From Pseudopithomyces maydicus (taxonomy: Eukaryota; Ascomycota; Dothideomycetes; Pleosporales; Didymosphaeriaceae), in NCBI GenBank assembly GCA_026873275.1, contig JANTUC010000001.1, positions 3,038,001 to 3,102,000 of the forward strand: 64,000 nucleotides of DNA, in the 5' to 3' direction. A program made the position numbers and the translations under genes. Position 1 is the stretch's first letter. Each line of letters begins with the position of its first letter. Under the pieces are notes generated by a model. That model was not told where the DNA came from. It saw only the letters and a list, made by a program, of their open reading frames with translations, and searched no databases. This document shows, piece after piece, positions 33,404-45,836 of this stretch.

Positions 33404-36400
33404 ATGGAAGCTCTCGAAGAGGAGGCGTACGCCGACCTTATTCGACCAGAGAAGGAAGCGAGTCCAGGCAAGAGCCCGCCATCTCTCTCAAGAAGACCTG
33501 CGATGTCTTCTCGTCGCTACCGTTTGAGTCTCTCTCCTTTAGACAGCTTGCAAGCCGAATTCAAGAAGTACAACGATACCGAACAGATGGGGGAATCATA
33601 CCTATCACAGTCTACGAACCAGCGGCTCCTTGTAAGTGCACCCCTGATAATCGGTTCCATACCAAGTACCTGAACACTACTGGCGGTCGTTCTAAACTGT
33701 AGATCCTCTCTTTGTTAAATAAAAAAAATCCTGGCATTGATGCTGACATTTCGAAGAGTCTCCCTCAAAACAGTGCGTCGGAGCGCTTCTTAGATCACAG
33801 GCAGACCCGCACATTAGCCCTGCCATTCAATTCAGGCACTTTCACAAGTTTAGAAGACGTTGAAGAGTTATCAGACTCTGTTTCAGGCATACCGGACTGG
33901 GATTTCATCCTTAAAAATTCTGGGTTGGTGGATCATTCTCGGAATAGCGACTGCCCAAGTCTTGCAACTGGGAGTACACTGAGTAGCCGAAATTCGTCGA
34001 CAAGATCTGCTAGGTCGTTCAAGTGGGATGCACTGGAACTTCCGGAAAAGCGAGAATGTCCCTACCCCGAATGTGGCCGCGTATTTCGCGATCTGCCTGC
34101 ACACCTGCTCACCCATCAAGCTGAGCGACCTGAGAAGTGCCCATTGCAAAGTTGTGAATATCACACAAAGGGCTTTGCGAGACCTTACGATCGGGTTAGA
34201 CATACTATTAGCCACTTCAAGCAAGTTATGGTATGTGGCTTTTGCTCTGCTGGGGCCTCCATAACAGAGAAGACTTTCAACCGTTGCGATGCTTTCTTAA
34301 GACACCTCGTCACTGCTCATGATGTCGAACAGACATCAGCTGGAAGGCGAGACGATGTTAACGGTGCTATGTCAAAGTTATACAGAGCCTCAACCGGTCA
34401 AAGAGTTGCGACTTGCGAGTTGTGTTCCGAGCCTTTCGATGCGCAAGGCTTCTACGAGCATTTGCGGGGATGCGCCCTCCGCCAAGTTACTAGAGATTGT
34501 ATAGCCGAAAAGTCGATGGAAGATAGCGCGAAGCCACAAATTTCACGAAAGGATCTTGCCGAAAGCGATACCAACTCCACTTCGTCTTATGCGTCTTTAC
34601 AGATTCCTCGCACACCAGAGCATTTGTATGCCTCATTACAACGTCCACAACCTGGAATGGCCTCCATAGAGCCATCCGTATCTCCGGTCACAGTCACGCT
34701 ACATCACTCAGATTCTCAGATAAAAGAGATGGCTGAGCTTACAGCATCATCGCGCTGCTTATCTCTTACATCATCGCAAGACGATGCCACTAAATCTTCC
34801 GACGAGGAAACAGACTGGACCGAAGATACAGGATCCCCCACCAGTATAGCGGACGCTGAAAGTCTTCGACCCATGCTGTGCCCTATGAAGAAGCAATTGG
34901 TCGACCGTCTCATGCAAGAATTCAATCGCATATTTGATAAGATGGTTCGGTCACACAATGGTGGTGCAGGTGCTGCTCGGAGTACAGGCTCTGGATCATA
35001 CACTAGTTCAAGTGGATCATCTACTTACTCCAGCTCGTCATTTATGTCTCGCAAGCGAAGCCTTAGTGGTGGCAGTACACCCCCGCCAGACGACAATGGA
35101 GATGATTCGAACAAGCGCAGAAGGCCTCACCCTGAACATGGTATGATGAAGCAACATTCTTCCGAATTAAGATTCGCGTGTCCGTACTATAAGCGCAACC
35201 CCGGACGGCATCAAACCTTTACATCGTGTCGCGACCCAGGGTTCGTGACTGTTGCGCGTCTCAAGTAAGTTGCACGCAATCAGGAATTTTCTTTTATCAC
35301 TCCTTGAGTCCATTGCAGTCTACAGAATATTCATTAATACATAATAGGGAACATTTGTATCGTCGCCATCTCCTACCAATTCAATGTAATCGCTGTTGTT
35401 CCACGTTTGCGAATGAGCCCATGCTCCGTGAGCACCAGCGCGACCCACATGGGTGTGAGATCAAAGATCAAGTTCCACTAGAAGGCTTTGATAAGGATCA
35501 AGAAAGGAAGTTGAAGAGTAAGAAACGTGCGCTGGTGTATCAGAGCGAGGAAGACAAGTGGAAAGGCGTATATCGTATCCTTTTCCCCGATGATAACGAA
35601 ACCGATATGCCTTCGCCTTGTACGTTACCACTACGCTCCCTACTATTCAGTTCACTGACAAAAACACCCAGATATTGAGTATCAACCTTGTAAAAACAAC
35701 GGTGTAGCAGCAGAAACTTCGAACGTGGCACGGTTCCAGGAGTTTTCTCGTCTCGAGCTGCCTCGCCTAGTACGCAGAACGCTCGAGGTTACCGTGGAAG
35801 AAGAAGCACAGCCGTTGGAAGATAGGCTGAAAGAACGCCTTGTTGACATTGTCCGAGAATGCCAAATCCAGCTTATAACCCTCTTCCAGTCTACCGTGCA
35901 GGACGCTGGAAATCTTCGACCACTTATGTTCTCGCAATTGCAGTCGCCAGCTACGGAAGGTACGGCCCAGACTCAACAAATGGCCGATATGGCGAGCAGC
36001 TATGCAACACACAACATCGAGTCGCTCCCCGCTGTTGCAGCCCCATTCTGTAATTTCGACTCTTTTCACGCGCCCAGTGCAACTGATTTTATCCCTATAC
36101 CTACTCAACACTCCGAGCGCGACCATATCATTCCAAAGAATGAAGCATCTCCGCCTATCGAAAATGGCTCCAACACTCCAGACTCAGGCTATGATTCTAC
36201 CTGGAATGTCGCTCACCCGACGCAAGAGACATATATACCAAGTCGCGATACCTTCACTCATACTTTGCCGTTTGCATCCCAATCAAATATTCCGCTTCAG
36301 CAGACTCAGCCACAACCAATGTTCAACCCGGGATCAATGTTTATGGAACCAGATCAAGTTGACCTTGCGGGATATTATGGGTTGTTTCAAAGCCGTGATG

Positions 36401-36519
36401 CTGGATATGCTGCAGGCATAGTGGATCCATCGTGGACATATTTAGACAATGGGAGTGGAAACGGAAGCCAAAATATGATGGGGCAGAGCCATGGTCACGG
36501 CGGCGGGGCGGTAATGTAA
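33404..36519 (+). CDS. Large C2H2 zinc-finger protein
   Basis: 969 aa in four exons: 33404-33631, 33703-35264, 35348-35619 and 35672-36519. Introns are 71, 83 and 52 nt, all GT-AG. A tandem finger pair lies near residues 185-240 (CPYPECGRVFRDLPAHLLTH, then CPLQSCEYHTKGF with an HTISH end). A second Cys/His region crosses intron 2: RFACPYYKRNPGRHQ, then RLKEHLYRRH and QCNRCCSTF with HQRDPHGC. This FACPYYKRNP...RLKEHLYRRH arrangement recurs in many uncharacterised proteins of filamentous fungi. The C-terminal third is disordered and Gln/Ser-rich, ending SHGHGGGAVM. It is probably a nuclear DNA- or RNA-binding protein. The ATG at 33404 is the first in frame. Confidence 0.82.
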
Positions 36520-36842
36520 TATTGGCTCATTCATCTTTAAGCGCTCTGGCAGCGCTCTATTATTCTAGATAGGACTACACTGTAATTTTTTAATTATACT
36601 TTTATAAACAAAACAAAGTGTTCCGCTATGATGCGATAAGGGTGGTGCCTCCGTAATGAATAATTGTCGCTTGTCTTCTGCAACACGAATGTCCGCGAGC
36701 GTACTCAAGTGTTATTCGACCCGCTGTATAGCTCAAGAATGTCATCCGGCCAACCTGCATATGACTCTCCTGTACATCCTCGAGTGTTCATCTCCGGGTT
36801 GTCAGTCGCTGCATTTACACGCGTCAGACGACACTCCTCAAC
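36520..36842. other. Convergent 3' spacer
   Basis: The C2H2 gene and the RTA1-like gene end toward each other here. The sequence just after 36519 is AT-rich, as expected for polyadenylation. No gene was seen. Confidence 0.5.
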
Positions 36843-37850
36843 TCAACCCCTCAGTCCAATCTCTATATCCCGTTTTGTAGGCTTGATGTTTGGTTCGTAC
36901 CACGCGACACAGATAACAAGTGTCAGAGCCATCATCAAGAAGTCATAGACGTAGAGTGGCCATTCGTGCGTGATCAAATACCCATCCTATTCATGGATTA
37001 GCTTCGTGTTTTCCACAATCGGAAAGGAAAACGACTCACCCTTCCTAGCGCATATTCCACCACACGGCAGAAGTTACGAACCGTAATAAGTACACTCGCT
37101 GCATACAGCAACCAAATATACTTAATCCACGGCAGGTCCGAACTCTTCACCGTAGGCCTCGCCATCAATCGCGTATGCCACGTCGCCGCGACCGCGACAA
37201 AGAACCCAAATATGAGGATCTGCAACACCAGGCCTCCAAGAATGATGTTCTCGCCTCGTTTGACAGCGTCGGCATCTTTGGCCTGAACAAGCATGCCTGC
37301 TCCGCCTGATTGGATGAAGAAGCAGAGAATGTCACCCGTGACGAAGATCTTGGTGACCCAGTTGGCGCGCACGATGGAGTATGCGGCTGAGTCGGTGCGC
37401 AGGATGAGGCGGCCGAGGATCATGTAGATGGAGGCGGCGAAGAGGATGGGGGCGATGAGGATGAGGACGGATTGGATGATGTAGGGGATTTTGTTTTCGA
37501 GATCCGTGTGGGCTGCTGCGCGGGCGCCATAGCCAATTGTTTCGAACTGTTTGGATGGCTCAGCAATATTTCGATTATTCATGGTGGAATTGCCTCCGAG
37601 TATTATTATTCCTCGTGTGTCTCTGTGTTCCAAAAAGTACTGGACGCAAAATGTTACGCATGGCGAAGACTGAGATGGTACTTACAAGTCCTCCAATGAC
37701 AAAAGGAATACAAAACCAAGTTTTGTTCTTCACAAGTCGCCACGCGTGAACAGCTGTCAATATGCAGAAGGTGATACAGGCAATAGCTCCACCCGCAGTT
37801 GATGGTGTGTAAGACCAAAGCTTGTACTGGGGTTTGTTGGTGTCGGACAT
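36843..37850 (-). CDS. RTA1-like seven-helix membrane protein
   Basis: 271 aa in three exons: 37850-37686, 37546-37040 and 36986-36843. Introns are 139 and 53 nt, both phase 0. It matches the fungal RTA1 / lipid-translocating exporter-like family. Family landmarks are YTPSTAGG near the start, FETIGYGARAA after the first intron, YIIQSVLILIAPILFAASIY, TKIFVTGDILCFFIQSGGAG, and RNFCRVVEYALGRDGYLITH at the second junction, followed by EWPLYVYD. Hydrophobic segments support seven transmembrane helices. Members are linked to resistance to 7-aminocholesterol and other lipids, but the substrate here is unknown. It sits 3' to 3' with a C2H2 gene and near a Zn2Cys6 regulator. Confidence 0.9.
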
Positions 37851-38657
37851 GTTTCTTATGGTACGGTCAAAGTCTTGTTACGAGAAGAGCTATGCCAGAT
37901 ATAGTATTTTTTTGACAAGTATGCTCTGGAAGCAAGTGTATGCAGTTGTAAGTAATGTTGGAAGTATAACAAAGTGAAGGGAGATTGTCAAAGTAGTGGA
38001 AGAAGAAAGAAACGAGAGCAGTGATTTCATTTTATCTCCAGATAGTAGCATATTTAACATTCAGTGGATGGTTGACACAGCTTCGGTCTATGGGATGGAT
38101 CTCGTACAGAGAGGACGAAACGACACGATTGGCTGTATATACGATAAGCGAATACGCAGGTACGCCAAGTACGAATGCGTTACAGCGAGAACTAGGAGCA
38201 CTCTAATTCGGGCTTGTCCAAGCTTTTTTCCATTAAGAGGCACAGCTAGCTTTCCTTGCCTGTTCCCGCGGGATCCTGCATGTTGAAAAGAACGGATTCT
38301 GCCGCAAGTCCCACCTACAACCGCAGCTCGTTGTGCAACTTTACAATATTAACCATCAGGCCATCTGCTCAGAATTAATGGCCAAAGCAGTGAGTAAAGT
38401 CCGTCTCTCGAAGCAATATCTTTCAAATATTGGGGTATCAAGTAGCGTGGAAAACTGCGAAATATCTAAGCCCTACTTTTCGACTTTTGTGCCTTCAGCT
38501 ATCATGACCATCCTGTGGGCGACTCCTTGCTTGATCGCCGGTGGGCCCGCTGAGGTGAATTTGTATCCACACTAGTGTGTATCTGGAGCCACCCTATATG
38601 AACCCTGCATACTCTCGCAAGCATTGCCCTAACAGATACAGTAAGACGGTACCCAGC
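37851..38657. other. Intergenic, no gene seen
   Basis: This holds the promoter of the RTA1-like gene and the 3' flank of the second Zn2Cys6 gene. Short frames are present, with none supported. Confidence 0.45.
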
Positions 38658-39930
38658 TCACGTTGATTGCGAGTGTGGCGTACGAGACGTACGTATCTGC
38701 TCCTTCGGCCACTCTAACCAGTTCTTCGACTCCATTGGTACAAACGCATCAGCAACGGCGAGTATCAGCTCGTCCAACCCCTCTAAAAACCAATAATGTC
38801 GCCCCTTGCCAAGAACGACGCCGTAATGCGCGAAAATGATCAAAGCCCCAGGCTGTTTCTCTGAAAGTAACTCAACGAAGCGCGCCGGAACAAAGTGAAT
38901 CCAGATTCGAAGCAGAGAATCCGATGGTGGCTTCTGTAGATTCCGCGTGACCTCGAAAAGTAGTTCTAGGAGTCGAATTGCCTCCTTATAAGCCTCAATG
39001 ATATCGGGAGGGTAGATGTGGTGAAAAACTTCTGAAAATTTTCGCAGTTGGATGAGTTCGGTATTGACTGGCGCTTCAGCTTTATTCCAATCGACCGAAT
39101 AAACGTCTTTAGGCATGAGGCGACCTATTTCGGATTGTCGCATGTGTTCATACATGCCGCTGGCTTGCATGAGCGGTCCGATCATTCTAGTCAAGACCAA
39201 GGCAGAGACAATGCTCTCGAATGCATCTTCAACACCGTCAGAACTTGTTGATATGGCACAGGAATATGGAAAAATAAACGCATGGAAGATAGCAATAGCG
39301 GGAAAGTTCGACTCTGGCAGGCTTTTGACTTCGCTCCGGAACTGGGTGAGCGCAATTTGATGGTGGCGCCTAGCCTGTAACAGATGATCATTCCGGTGCT
39401 CTGGTTCTGATCGGCTAATATGGAGAGCAGCGAGAGAAAGAAGAGCGTGAAGGAGATAGACGTTGTCAAAAGCCATTTTTGGGATGTAGGAGGAGAACAT
39501 GTCCTCTACAGCCGGCTCGTGCGACAGCGTCTTTGAAGTCACTGTGGTGAAATGGTGCAGCAGTCGGAGGTTTGAAATGTCGGCAATCAGATCTCGACTT
39601 TCACTTTGGTCAAGATTAGGCCGGTCTGTCGTGATACTACCCGTTGGTGATGCGGAATGGATCATGGTAGGCGAAGGCGTAGCAACGGATTGAACGGCAC
39701 TCCTCGACTGGGGGAACTGGCAACTTGAGCCATATTTTTCGCAATTCAGACATATTGGCTTATTCTCATCACACTTTCGAATCCAGTCAGTCGTTTTCAA
39801 CGAGTAGGTTTGTTCGGTTGTTAGTGGGAAGTCGCACCTTTACGTGTCTAGCCTTACAGGGGATGCAGCCACTGCGAGACTTCCTATGCGGTTTGCGAGT
39901 CTTCGCGGTATGACTTTCACCTGGAGGCAT
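38658..39930 (-). CDS. Zn2Cys6 fungal transcription factor
   Basis: 402 aa in two exons, 39930-39838 and 39773-38658, with a 64-nt phase-0 intron. The intron cuts the zinc cluster: exon 1 ends RSGCIPCKARHVK, and exon 2 starts CDENKPICLNCEKYGSSC. All six cysteines (22, 25, 32, 39, 42, 49) have canonical spacing. The remainder is helical, resembling the Fungal_trans_2 type (VEDMFSSYIPKMAFDNVYLL, LHALLSLAALHIS, HHQIALTQF). That type is common in regulators of sterol uptake and of secondary metabolism. No target is evident. The nearest neighbour is the RTA1-like gene on the same strand, 0.8 kb away. Confidence 0.87.
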
Positions 39931-40860
39931 CCTGATACGTCATGTTTTGTGGAAGCTTGATGGCTGAAGTGCATGCGCAGGAACGCTTGAAAATGGCAGA
40001 GCAGATCCCGGGCACCGGCGCTGCGTCTAAACGAGGCTAGCGGATATCTCGCGGCACGTTTGTAGTCTTCGTGGGCAGACGTTGATCGCCCGCATCCTCT
40101 TTATAGTGTGTAATAAGATTTGAAACACACAGAATAGCTCGGTTTTTCCTGCGATTCATCTAATTTCTTTCAACGTCTACAAGTTCACATGAATAGCACA
40201 CTAAGTCCACACGGTTTTTCTATCGGGCTACGGAGGAGCAGGAAGCCCGCCTGCAACTCCTTGTTTTTCTGGTCTTCACCCCTCAGCTGGAAATCACCCT
40301 TGGAGCAGGTCAGTGATTCCGACAAGTTCTTCTCTGCTTGAACTAGTATCTCGGCGATAATGGCGGGACGAACAGCCCTCAAGTAATGTACGTGAAGTAT
40401 GCCGAGGCGGAAGTGTCGCATTGGGACCACCTGCTGTTTCCAATCACCAATGCGCCCCAAGACTGTTACCCAATGCGTTTTCCATGTCCTGAGGTCCGCA
40501 ACACACACGATGCCACAAGTTGGCAGTGCAGAGGACCCTGGCAGGGCGTGAGCGGGGTGTTTGGCTAGTATGACGACGCTATAACTCGGGCTGTGCCTGT
40601 TGCTATGGCAGGGGTGCGGCTCGGTTAGTTTGTTTACCCCCCAAGCTCGCACCCACCACGCCGTCCAAAAGACACTGCATACACTTCATACGCAACAGCA
40701 CAGCACAACCAGATTATCACACGCTACATCACACACGACATCGCATTATAAAACCTGCAAGCTGCAGCAAACCCACCGCAATACCGTCAAGTTGGCGAAA
40801 CTCACAGAAAGCCCGAGCGGCACATCGTCGCCGTCGCCCCCGTCGCCTACCAAATTCCCA
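39931..40860. other. Intergenic; open frame upstream of coiled-coil gene
   Basis: This separates the divergent Zn2Cys6 and coiled-coil genes. From about 40600 the coiled-coil frame is open on the plus strand. The last 30 or so codons (SPSGTSSPSPPSPTKFP) resemble the following coding sequence, so an upstream start or exon is possible. Confidence 0.4.
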
Positions 40861-42928
40861 ATGTCGCCGCCCATGCCCCTCTTCCCAGTGAGCCCAGAGC
40901 GCGCTGCGGGTACGAAGCCCCCGTATGGCCCTGCATCGCCATCGCTGGCAGACATCCGCACATCCCCGCTGCGCAAACACCGCCGCAACGACTCGGACGT
41001 CTCGGTACAAGGCCTGGCTGCCATGTTCGAGAACCTTGAGGTTAAGGACTTCAAAGAAGCCCAGGCGAAATACATGGTTGCCTTGCAAAAGGAAAAGTCC
41101 AAGCATGCTGCCGAGATTACCAAGATGGACCGTAAGTTCCAGATGATGGAGCGTTACAGAGTCCGTGTGGAGGAGCTGGAGCTGGATATGAAGAAGATGG
41201 GACAAGCGCACGATGGTTGCGTGTCCCGAGAGCTGTACGACAGAAGCCGGAAAGAATCGCGCGAGGCGATTGCCAAATGGGAGAATGCATTCAAGCGTGT
41301 TGAAGAGCATAAGGAGCAATGGGACGCCAAGATTGTGAGTGATATACACTTCTGACCTTGCCAGGACTAACACCAAGGCAGGTAAAACTGAATCGAAACA
41401 ATGAGGTAGCCATGACCAAGGGTCATGTTTATAAGAAAGCTATGCAAGATGCGAAGGAAGAGGTTGCTCGCGTCAAGCCTCAAGTCGCCATTTTGAAGGG
41501 AAAAAACGATGGCCTCGAAAGGGCATTGACCCGTGTGGAATCTGACCTAAAGTCCCAGGTGAAAGAAGCCGAGAAATACAGGAACGAGTGCTACAAGTTG
41601 GACATGAAAGTGAATACAATCGAAACCCAGCTCGGCGAAGAGATACAAACGCTGAAGGATAGACTGAAGTTGGTTGAGGGTGAGCGCGACGCGCTCAAGA
41701 CCAGCTTGAAAGAAGAAGAGGTGTTGCGCATCGCCGCTGAAGGTCAAATTCCACTTCCGGCAGCCACAACTGATGAAGATGACGAGTTCGGCTCGCCTAT
41801 TCGCTCGCCGCGGAAGCAGCGCACACCGGTGCGGGATGAAGAGGACAAGGAGAACGTGGCGCCGAGAAAGTCTGCCATCGAGCTCAAGTTGGCGCAACAG
41901 GAGCTCGCTACAGAGAAGCGGCTCCGCGAGCGCGCCCAGGAGCAGATCGAGTTCATGAAAATGGAGTGTCAATTCCGATGCTGCTCCTGCCGCATTGCTG
42001 ACTCAAAGGGATCCGACTATGTGCACGACAACAGCTACGATGCTGTGATTGAGGCGATCAAAGCTTCTGTGCCGGTTTTGACGCCGCCACCCAGTGCCCA
42101 TGGTGACGAAAAAATGGAGGATGTCACCCAGGAAGAGTCCCTAGATATTGAACGACCTATCACTCCACCCATGGATCAGTCGTCAAGCGTGGACCAAAAT
42201 ACGGTGACACCTGACCAGACATTCGACACAACAGTCATCATCAAACGCCCTGAAAGCACAACACCCGAGCCAGCTGTGATGTTCTCGCCCACTACGGGCA
42301 CCTTCCGATCAGTGCCATCACCAGAAAAGAAGGAAAGCTTTGAAAGCGGTGCTACATCTAACAACAACTCACAGCTCGGACTATCTGAAATCACAGAGCT
42401 TACCATGGATGCTTTGCTTGACAACGCCAACCGGCCTCAATCTCGTCTCAGCATTCAACCCGAGGATATGAAGGCAAAGTCGGCCGACATCGTTGTCCAT
42501 GAAGATGTAGTCATGGAAAGTGATGATGAAGGCGAGGAAAATGACGAAGACAACGCCGCATCAAGCCCATCGCAGGAAGCGGTTGAGCCCCCGTCACTCC
42601 ATACCTGACTCGGACCATCACGACCACGACTACTATTCCTCTGCACTTTTCTCCAATGACGCCAGCCGTCGGATCCGGGAAGGAACCATTAACGCCCTCA
42701 ACCGTCGCGCATGCGCCGGCCACCGCACGCACACCGGTCTTAGGTGAACTTACACTGAACAAACTGCCCTTTGATAGGGAAGCCGCACTCGAAGCGATCA
42801 GGCAGCGCCGCGGACGAGCTAGGAGCATGGCTGCTGGTCAAGATACGCCTCGAAAGCAGATGATGGAGGGCGTAATGGAGCGCAGGGACATCAGCGCACC
42901 GGTGACTAGGACTAGGATTCGGCGGTGA
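40861..42928 (+). CDS. Coiled-coil acidic protein, with one apparent frameshift
   Basis: Two exons, 40861-41334 and 41382-42928, with a 47-nt intron (GTGAGT...GGCAG). With one extra base in the C5 run at 42588-42592 the protein is 673 aa. Read as printed, it stops at 42608 (SLHT). Before the run the protein has a Pro/Ser-rich start, long coiled coils (about residues 60-270, rich in Glu/Lys), a short CCSC-containing segment (QFRCCSCRIADSKG) and an acidic region. After it, the shifted frame reads LGELTLNKLPFDREAALEAI and is clearly coding to TGA 42926. Splicing cannot bridge the frames well, because no pyrimidine-rich acceptor is present. The family is unrecognised; a structural or nuclear role is plausible. 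Confidence 0.72.
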
Positions 42929-43499
42929 CAAGAAGATGCGTGATGCCCTGCCCTTCTCTTCCGCTCGTGTGTAAATGTGAGCTTGCGCACAAGTAATTTT
43001 GGTTTCACCAGGTTCGGATAGCAGCATTGCGGGAGTTTGGGGATATAGTCATCTCATTCTTGCGACACTCGTCAATAGGCTTTGATTTTTTGTTTTTCGG
43101 GCATTTCATTTCGGATTGGCTATATACCACTGGGGTTGCGCTGGAGTCCACGGTCTTAACGTAGTATATTTAACTTATTTCATGACAAATTCTTCCACCA
43201 AGCCAGAAATCAGTACATCGGATAACAAATGTATCATTGCACTGCTCGTTGAATTTTGAGTTGCTGATCGTGTTGAGGCGATTCAAGCGAACAACAGGTG
43301 TGCCCCTCGCATGGCATCGCTCGTGGCTCTGGCTCATGGTCCGTGCACCGCCAAGTCCACAGCACGCTAGTTAGGCGAGGGCTCCATTTTGATCACACAC
43401 AAATCTTCGACGTCCAACTTCTTGCAGCGACCCCACGACGACAAGTCCCGACACCACACCCATACCGCCGCCCCAGTCGTCCCCCAGCACATCACAATC
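42929..43499. other. Intergenic; RPS5 promoter region
   Basis: This lies between the coiled-coil gene end and the RPS5 start. Just before 43500 the sequence is C/A-rich, as in leaders of ribosomal protein genes. No gene was seen. Confidence 0.45.
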
Positions 43500-44313
43500 A
43501 TGTCTGACGGCGAAGTCGAGGTCGAGAGCCCTTCCGGCTACCCCATCCTCCCCAAGGATGTGACCGAGGAGATTGGCAGCATCAAGCTGTTCAACAAGTG
43601 GAGCTACGAGGACGTTGAGATCCGGGACATCTCTCTCACGTAGGCAATTCCCGAATTCCAAGTTGTGGGAGATTTTGTTGCAGTGCGATGGACGGCATAT
43701 AACGCGCACTTGGGGAAAGAATTCAGCTAACGCGATCAATGCAGCGATTACATCCAGATCCGCTCCCCCGTCTACATCTCCCACTCGGCCGGCCGATATG
43801 CTGTCAAGCGCTTCAGGAAGGCCCAGTGCCCCATCATTGAGCGTCTCACCAACTCGCTCATGATGAACGGCCGCAACAACGGAAAGAAGCTCATGGCTGT
43901 GCGCATTGTTGCCCACGCCTTCGAGATCGTACGTTCTTCGCCGCGCGCATCCATCAGCGCAAATAAGATCGCCGGATTTTTCTGACCTTTGCCAGATCCA
44001 CATCATGACCGACCAGAACCCCATCCAGGTCGCCGTCGACGCTATCGTCAACTGCGGTCCCCGCGAAGACTCCACCCGTATCGGTTCCGCCGGTACCGTC
44101 CGTCGCCAGGCCGTCGATGTGTCTCCTCTCCGCCGCGTCAACCAGGCTATCGCTCTCCTCACCATCGGTGCTCGCGAGGCCTCTTTCCGCAACATCAAGA
44201 GCATCGCTGAGTGCCTTGCTGAAGAGCTCATCAACGCTGCCAAGGGTAGCAGCAACTCGTACGCCATCAAGAAGAAGGACGAGTTGGAGCGTGTGGCCAA
44301 GAGCAACCGGTAA
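43500..44313 (+). CDS. RPS5: 40S ribosomal protein S5 (uS7)
   Basis: Component of the small-subunit head that contacts mRNA and E-site tRNA. 213 aa in three exons: 43500-43639, 43745-43928 and 43996-44313. Introns are 105 and 67 nt. Recognisable uS7 segments include KLFNKWSYEDVEIRD, SHSAGRYAVKRFRKAQCPI, ERLTNSLMMNGRNNGKK, NPIQVAVDAIVNCGPREDS, RRQAVDVSPLRRVNQAI and the C-terminal AIKKKDELERVAKSNR. Codon use is strongly biased to C-ending codons, as expected of a highly expressed gene. Confidence 0.98.
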
Positions 44314-44816
44314 AGGGTTATTATTTGGAAGGCGGACTTGGAGTGCATGGATGTCAACGGTGGTTTCAAACCGAACGGCATGGAGTTTCTCATGTGGATG
44401 GTTCGGGCGGTTTGCCCGGCCACTACGTTTACGAAGGGCTCTGGCATGTATCGGGTCTTTTAGGCGAACACCTCTTCATGGTTGCATGACAAAAATGAAC
44501 ATTTCGATACAGGAAGCTTCAGGTCCCAGTGTGCGGTGGTCTCTTGGTGAACACTTTTTAGCACATCGACAACTTGTCACCTGTAACTGGTCGTCTGTGG
44601 ACAGGGTTTATTCATGAATGCATGATCACTGCCACTCATTTGTGCACTTGTGAAGGTGAAGTGAGTGCATCAAGATTAAGCTTTCGAAGTTTCTCTCGTC
44701 CCTCATAGTCATTGCTCTGTAAGTTCTCGTCCGGGTATCAAGGGCATCCTGCCTATCTAGTCTGTAAATGCATCCCAAACGCCGCCCAATGCTCCTCAGC
44801 CTCGATGACCCGACTT
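44314..44816. other. Convergent 3' spacer
   Basis: This is the 3' flank of RPS5 facing the end of the membrane-tethered coiled-coil gene. No gene was seen. Confidence 0.45.
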
Positions 44817-45836
44817 TTACTTCGCAGCCAACGCCCTTGCCCTGACCGCCTTCTCCAAAATCCCCCCAAAATTAGCAAAGCTAACCTTTCCATCCCTTGA
44901 ATCTCCAAACGCAACGGCCTCCTCATATGCCGTTTTCATAAGATCAGTGTCGATCTTTATCAACCAGCCTTCTCCTGTGATCATCACCTTCTCTCCATCC
45001 CGATCCATTTGCCCCATCATCCCACTCGCCCTCACCAGTCTTTCCACCCATAATCTGTCTTTTCCCTCCCCAACCGCCACATCTACCAAATCCACTGCGC
45101 CTTTTCTAACCACTTCCTCCTTCACCCTCTCCACCACGCGCTCCCTCCTCCGCAACTCCTCTTCAGCTTCCCGCCTCTCTTCCTCACGTTTTCTCGCTTG
45201 CTTCTCTCGCTTCTCCTCCGCAAGCTCGCGCTCTATTTCAGCGCGTCGGGCCTTTTCAGCCGCGAGCGCAGCCTCGCGTTCCTCGCGGCCTTCTTCCTCG
45301 GCGAGACGGCGCTGCTCAGCTTGAGAACGGTGAAATTCGTGGTACGCGCGACGCTGGTCGCGGCGAGCGAGGGATTTGGCCTTTTTGGCGCCGATGACAC
45401 GATTCGCACGGGTGGGTTGCGGTCGATCGTTTGCGGGGCCCGGATCGCCGTTCTGCCATGCTTGTTCCTGCGGCGGGTTGTGTAGTTGGCCAGGTGGTGG
45501 GGTGGGCGCATGAGGCGGAGGTTCGATGGCGCCGATCTCGTTGTCTCCGTCGTCTTGGAGTACCCAGTCCTCATCTAGCGGGACATCTTCGTCCGGTGCG
45601 CCTGGTGCGGGATCATCGTGCTGTCCGTCTATTTGCTGTGTGTCGTGCTGGTCGACTGTGGGCGGTTGTGCGGGGCTATAGTGAGTGTTGTAATATTCTG
45701 CGATCTGGGGTGCGTAGTACAACGTTCCGATAAGGACCGCAGTATGAACAAGGTCTTGCGCTATAGGTGTATCCGGGTGTGTGAACGGGAGAAGGAGGTT
45801 GAGTGTTTGACGAATTGTTGAGATCAGTGCACCCAT
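44817..45836 (-). CDS. Membrane-tethered coiled-coil protein
   Basis: 339 aa from ATG 45836 (MGALISTIRQ) in one exon; the frame extends 32 codons upstream, but this start is preferred. A hydrophobic stretch near residues 10-45 (LNLLLPF...VLIGTLYYA) could be a signal anchor. A disordered acidic/Pro segment follows, then a long, highly charged coiled coil of Glu, Arg, Lys and Ala (about residues 165-265). A folded-looking C-terminal part ends SFANFGGILEKAVRARALAAK. The layout (N-terminal anchor, charged coil, C-terminal domain) resembles ER proteins such as DDRGK1, but I see no specific signature, so the family stays unassigned. Confidence 0.65.
   Translation of the reverse strand: MGALISTIRQTLNLLLPFTHPDTPIAQDLVHTAVLIGTLYYAPQIAEYYNTHYSPAQPPTVDQHDTQQIDGQHDDPAPGAPDEDVPLDEDWVLQDDGDNEIGAIEPPPHAPTPPPGQLHNPPQEQAWQNGDPGPANDRPQPTRANRVIGAKKAKSLARRDQRRAYHEFHRSQAEQRRLAEEEGREEREAALAAEKARRAEIERELAEEKREKQARKREEERREAEEELRRRERVVERVKEEVVRKGAVDLVDVAVGEGKDRLWVERLVRASGMMGQMDRDGEKVMITGEGWLIKIDTDLMKTAYEEAVAFGDSRDGKVSFANFGGILEKAVRARALAAK

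Noticed and set aside
43371..44447. 358-codon minus-strand frame over RPS5
   Set aside because: Antisense shadow of a highly codon-biased ribosomal protein gene; it reads through RPS5 introns and matches nothing.
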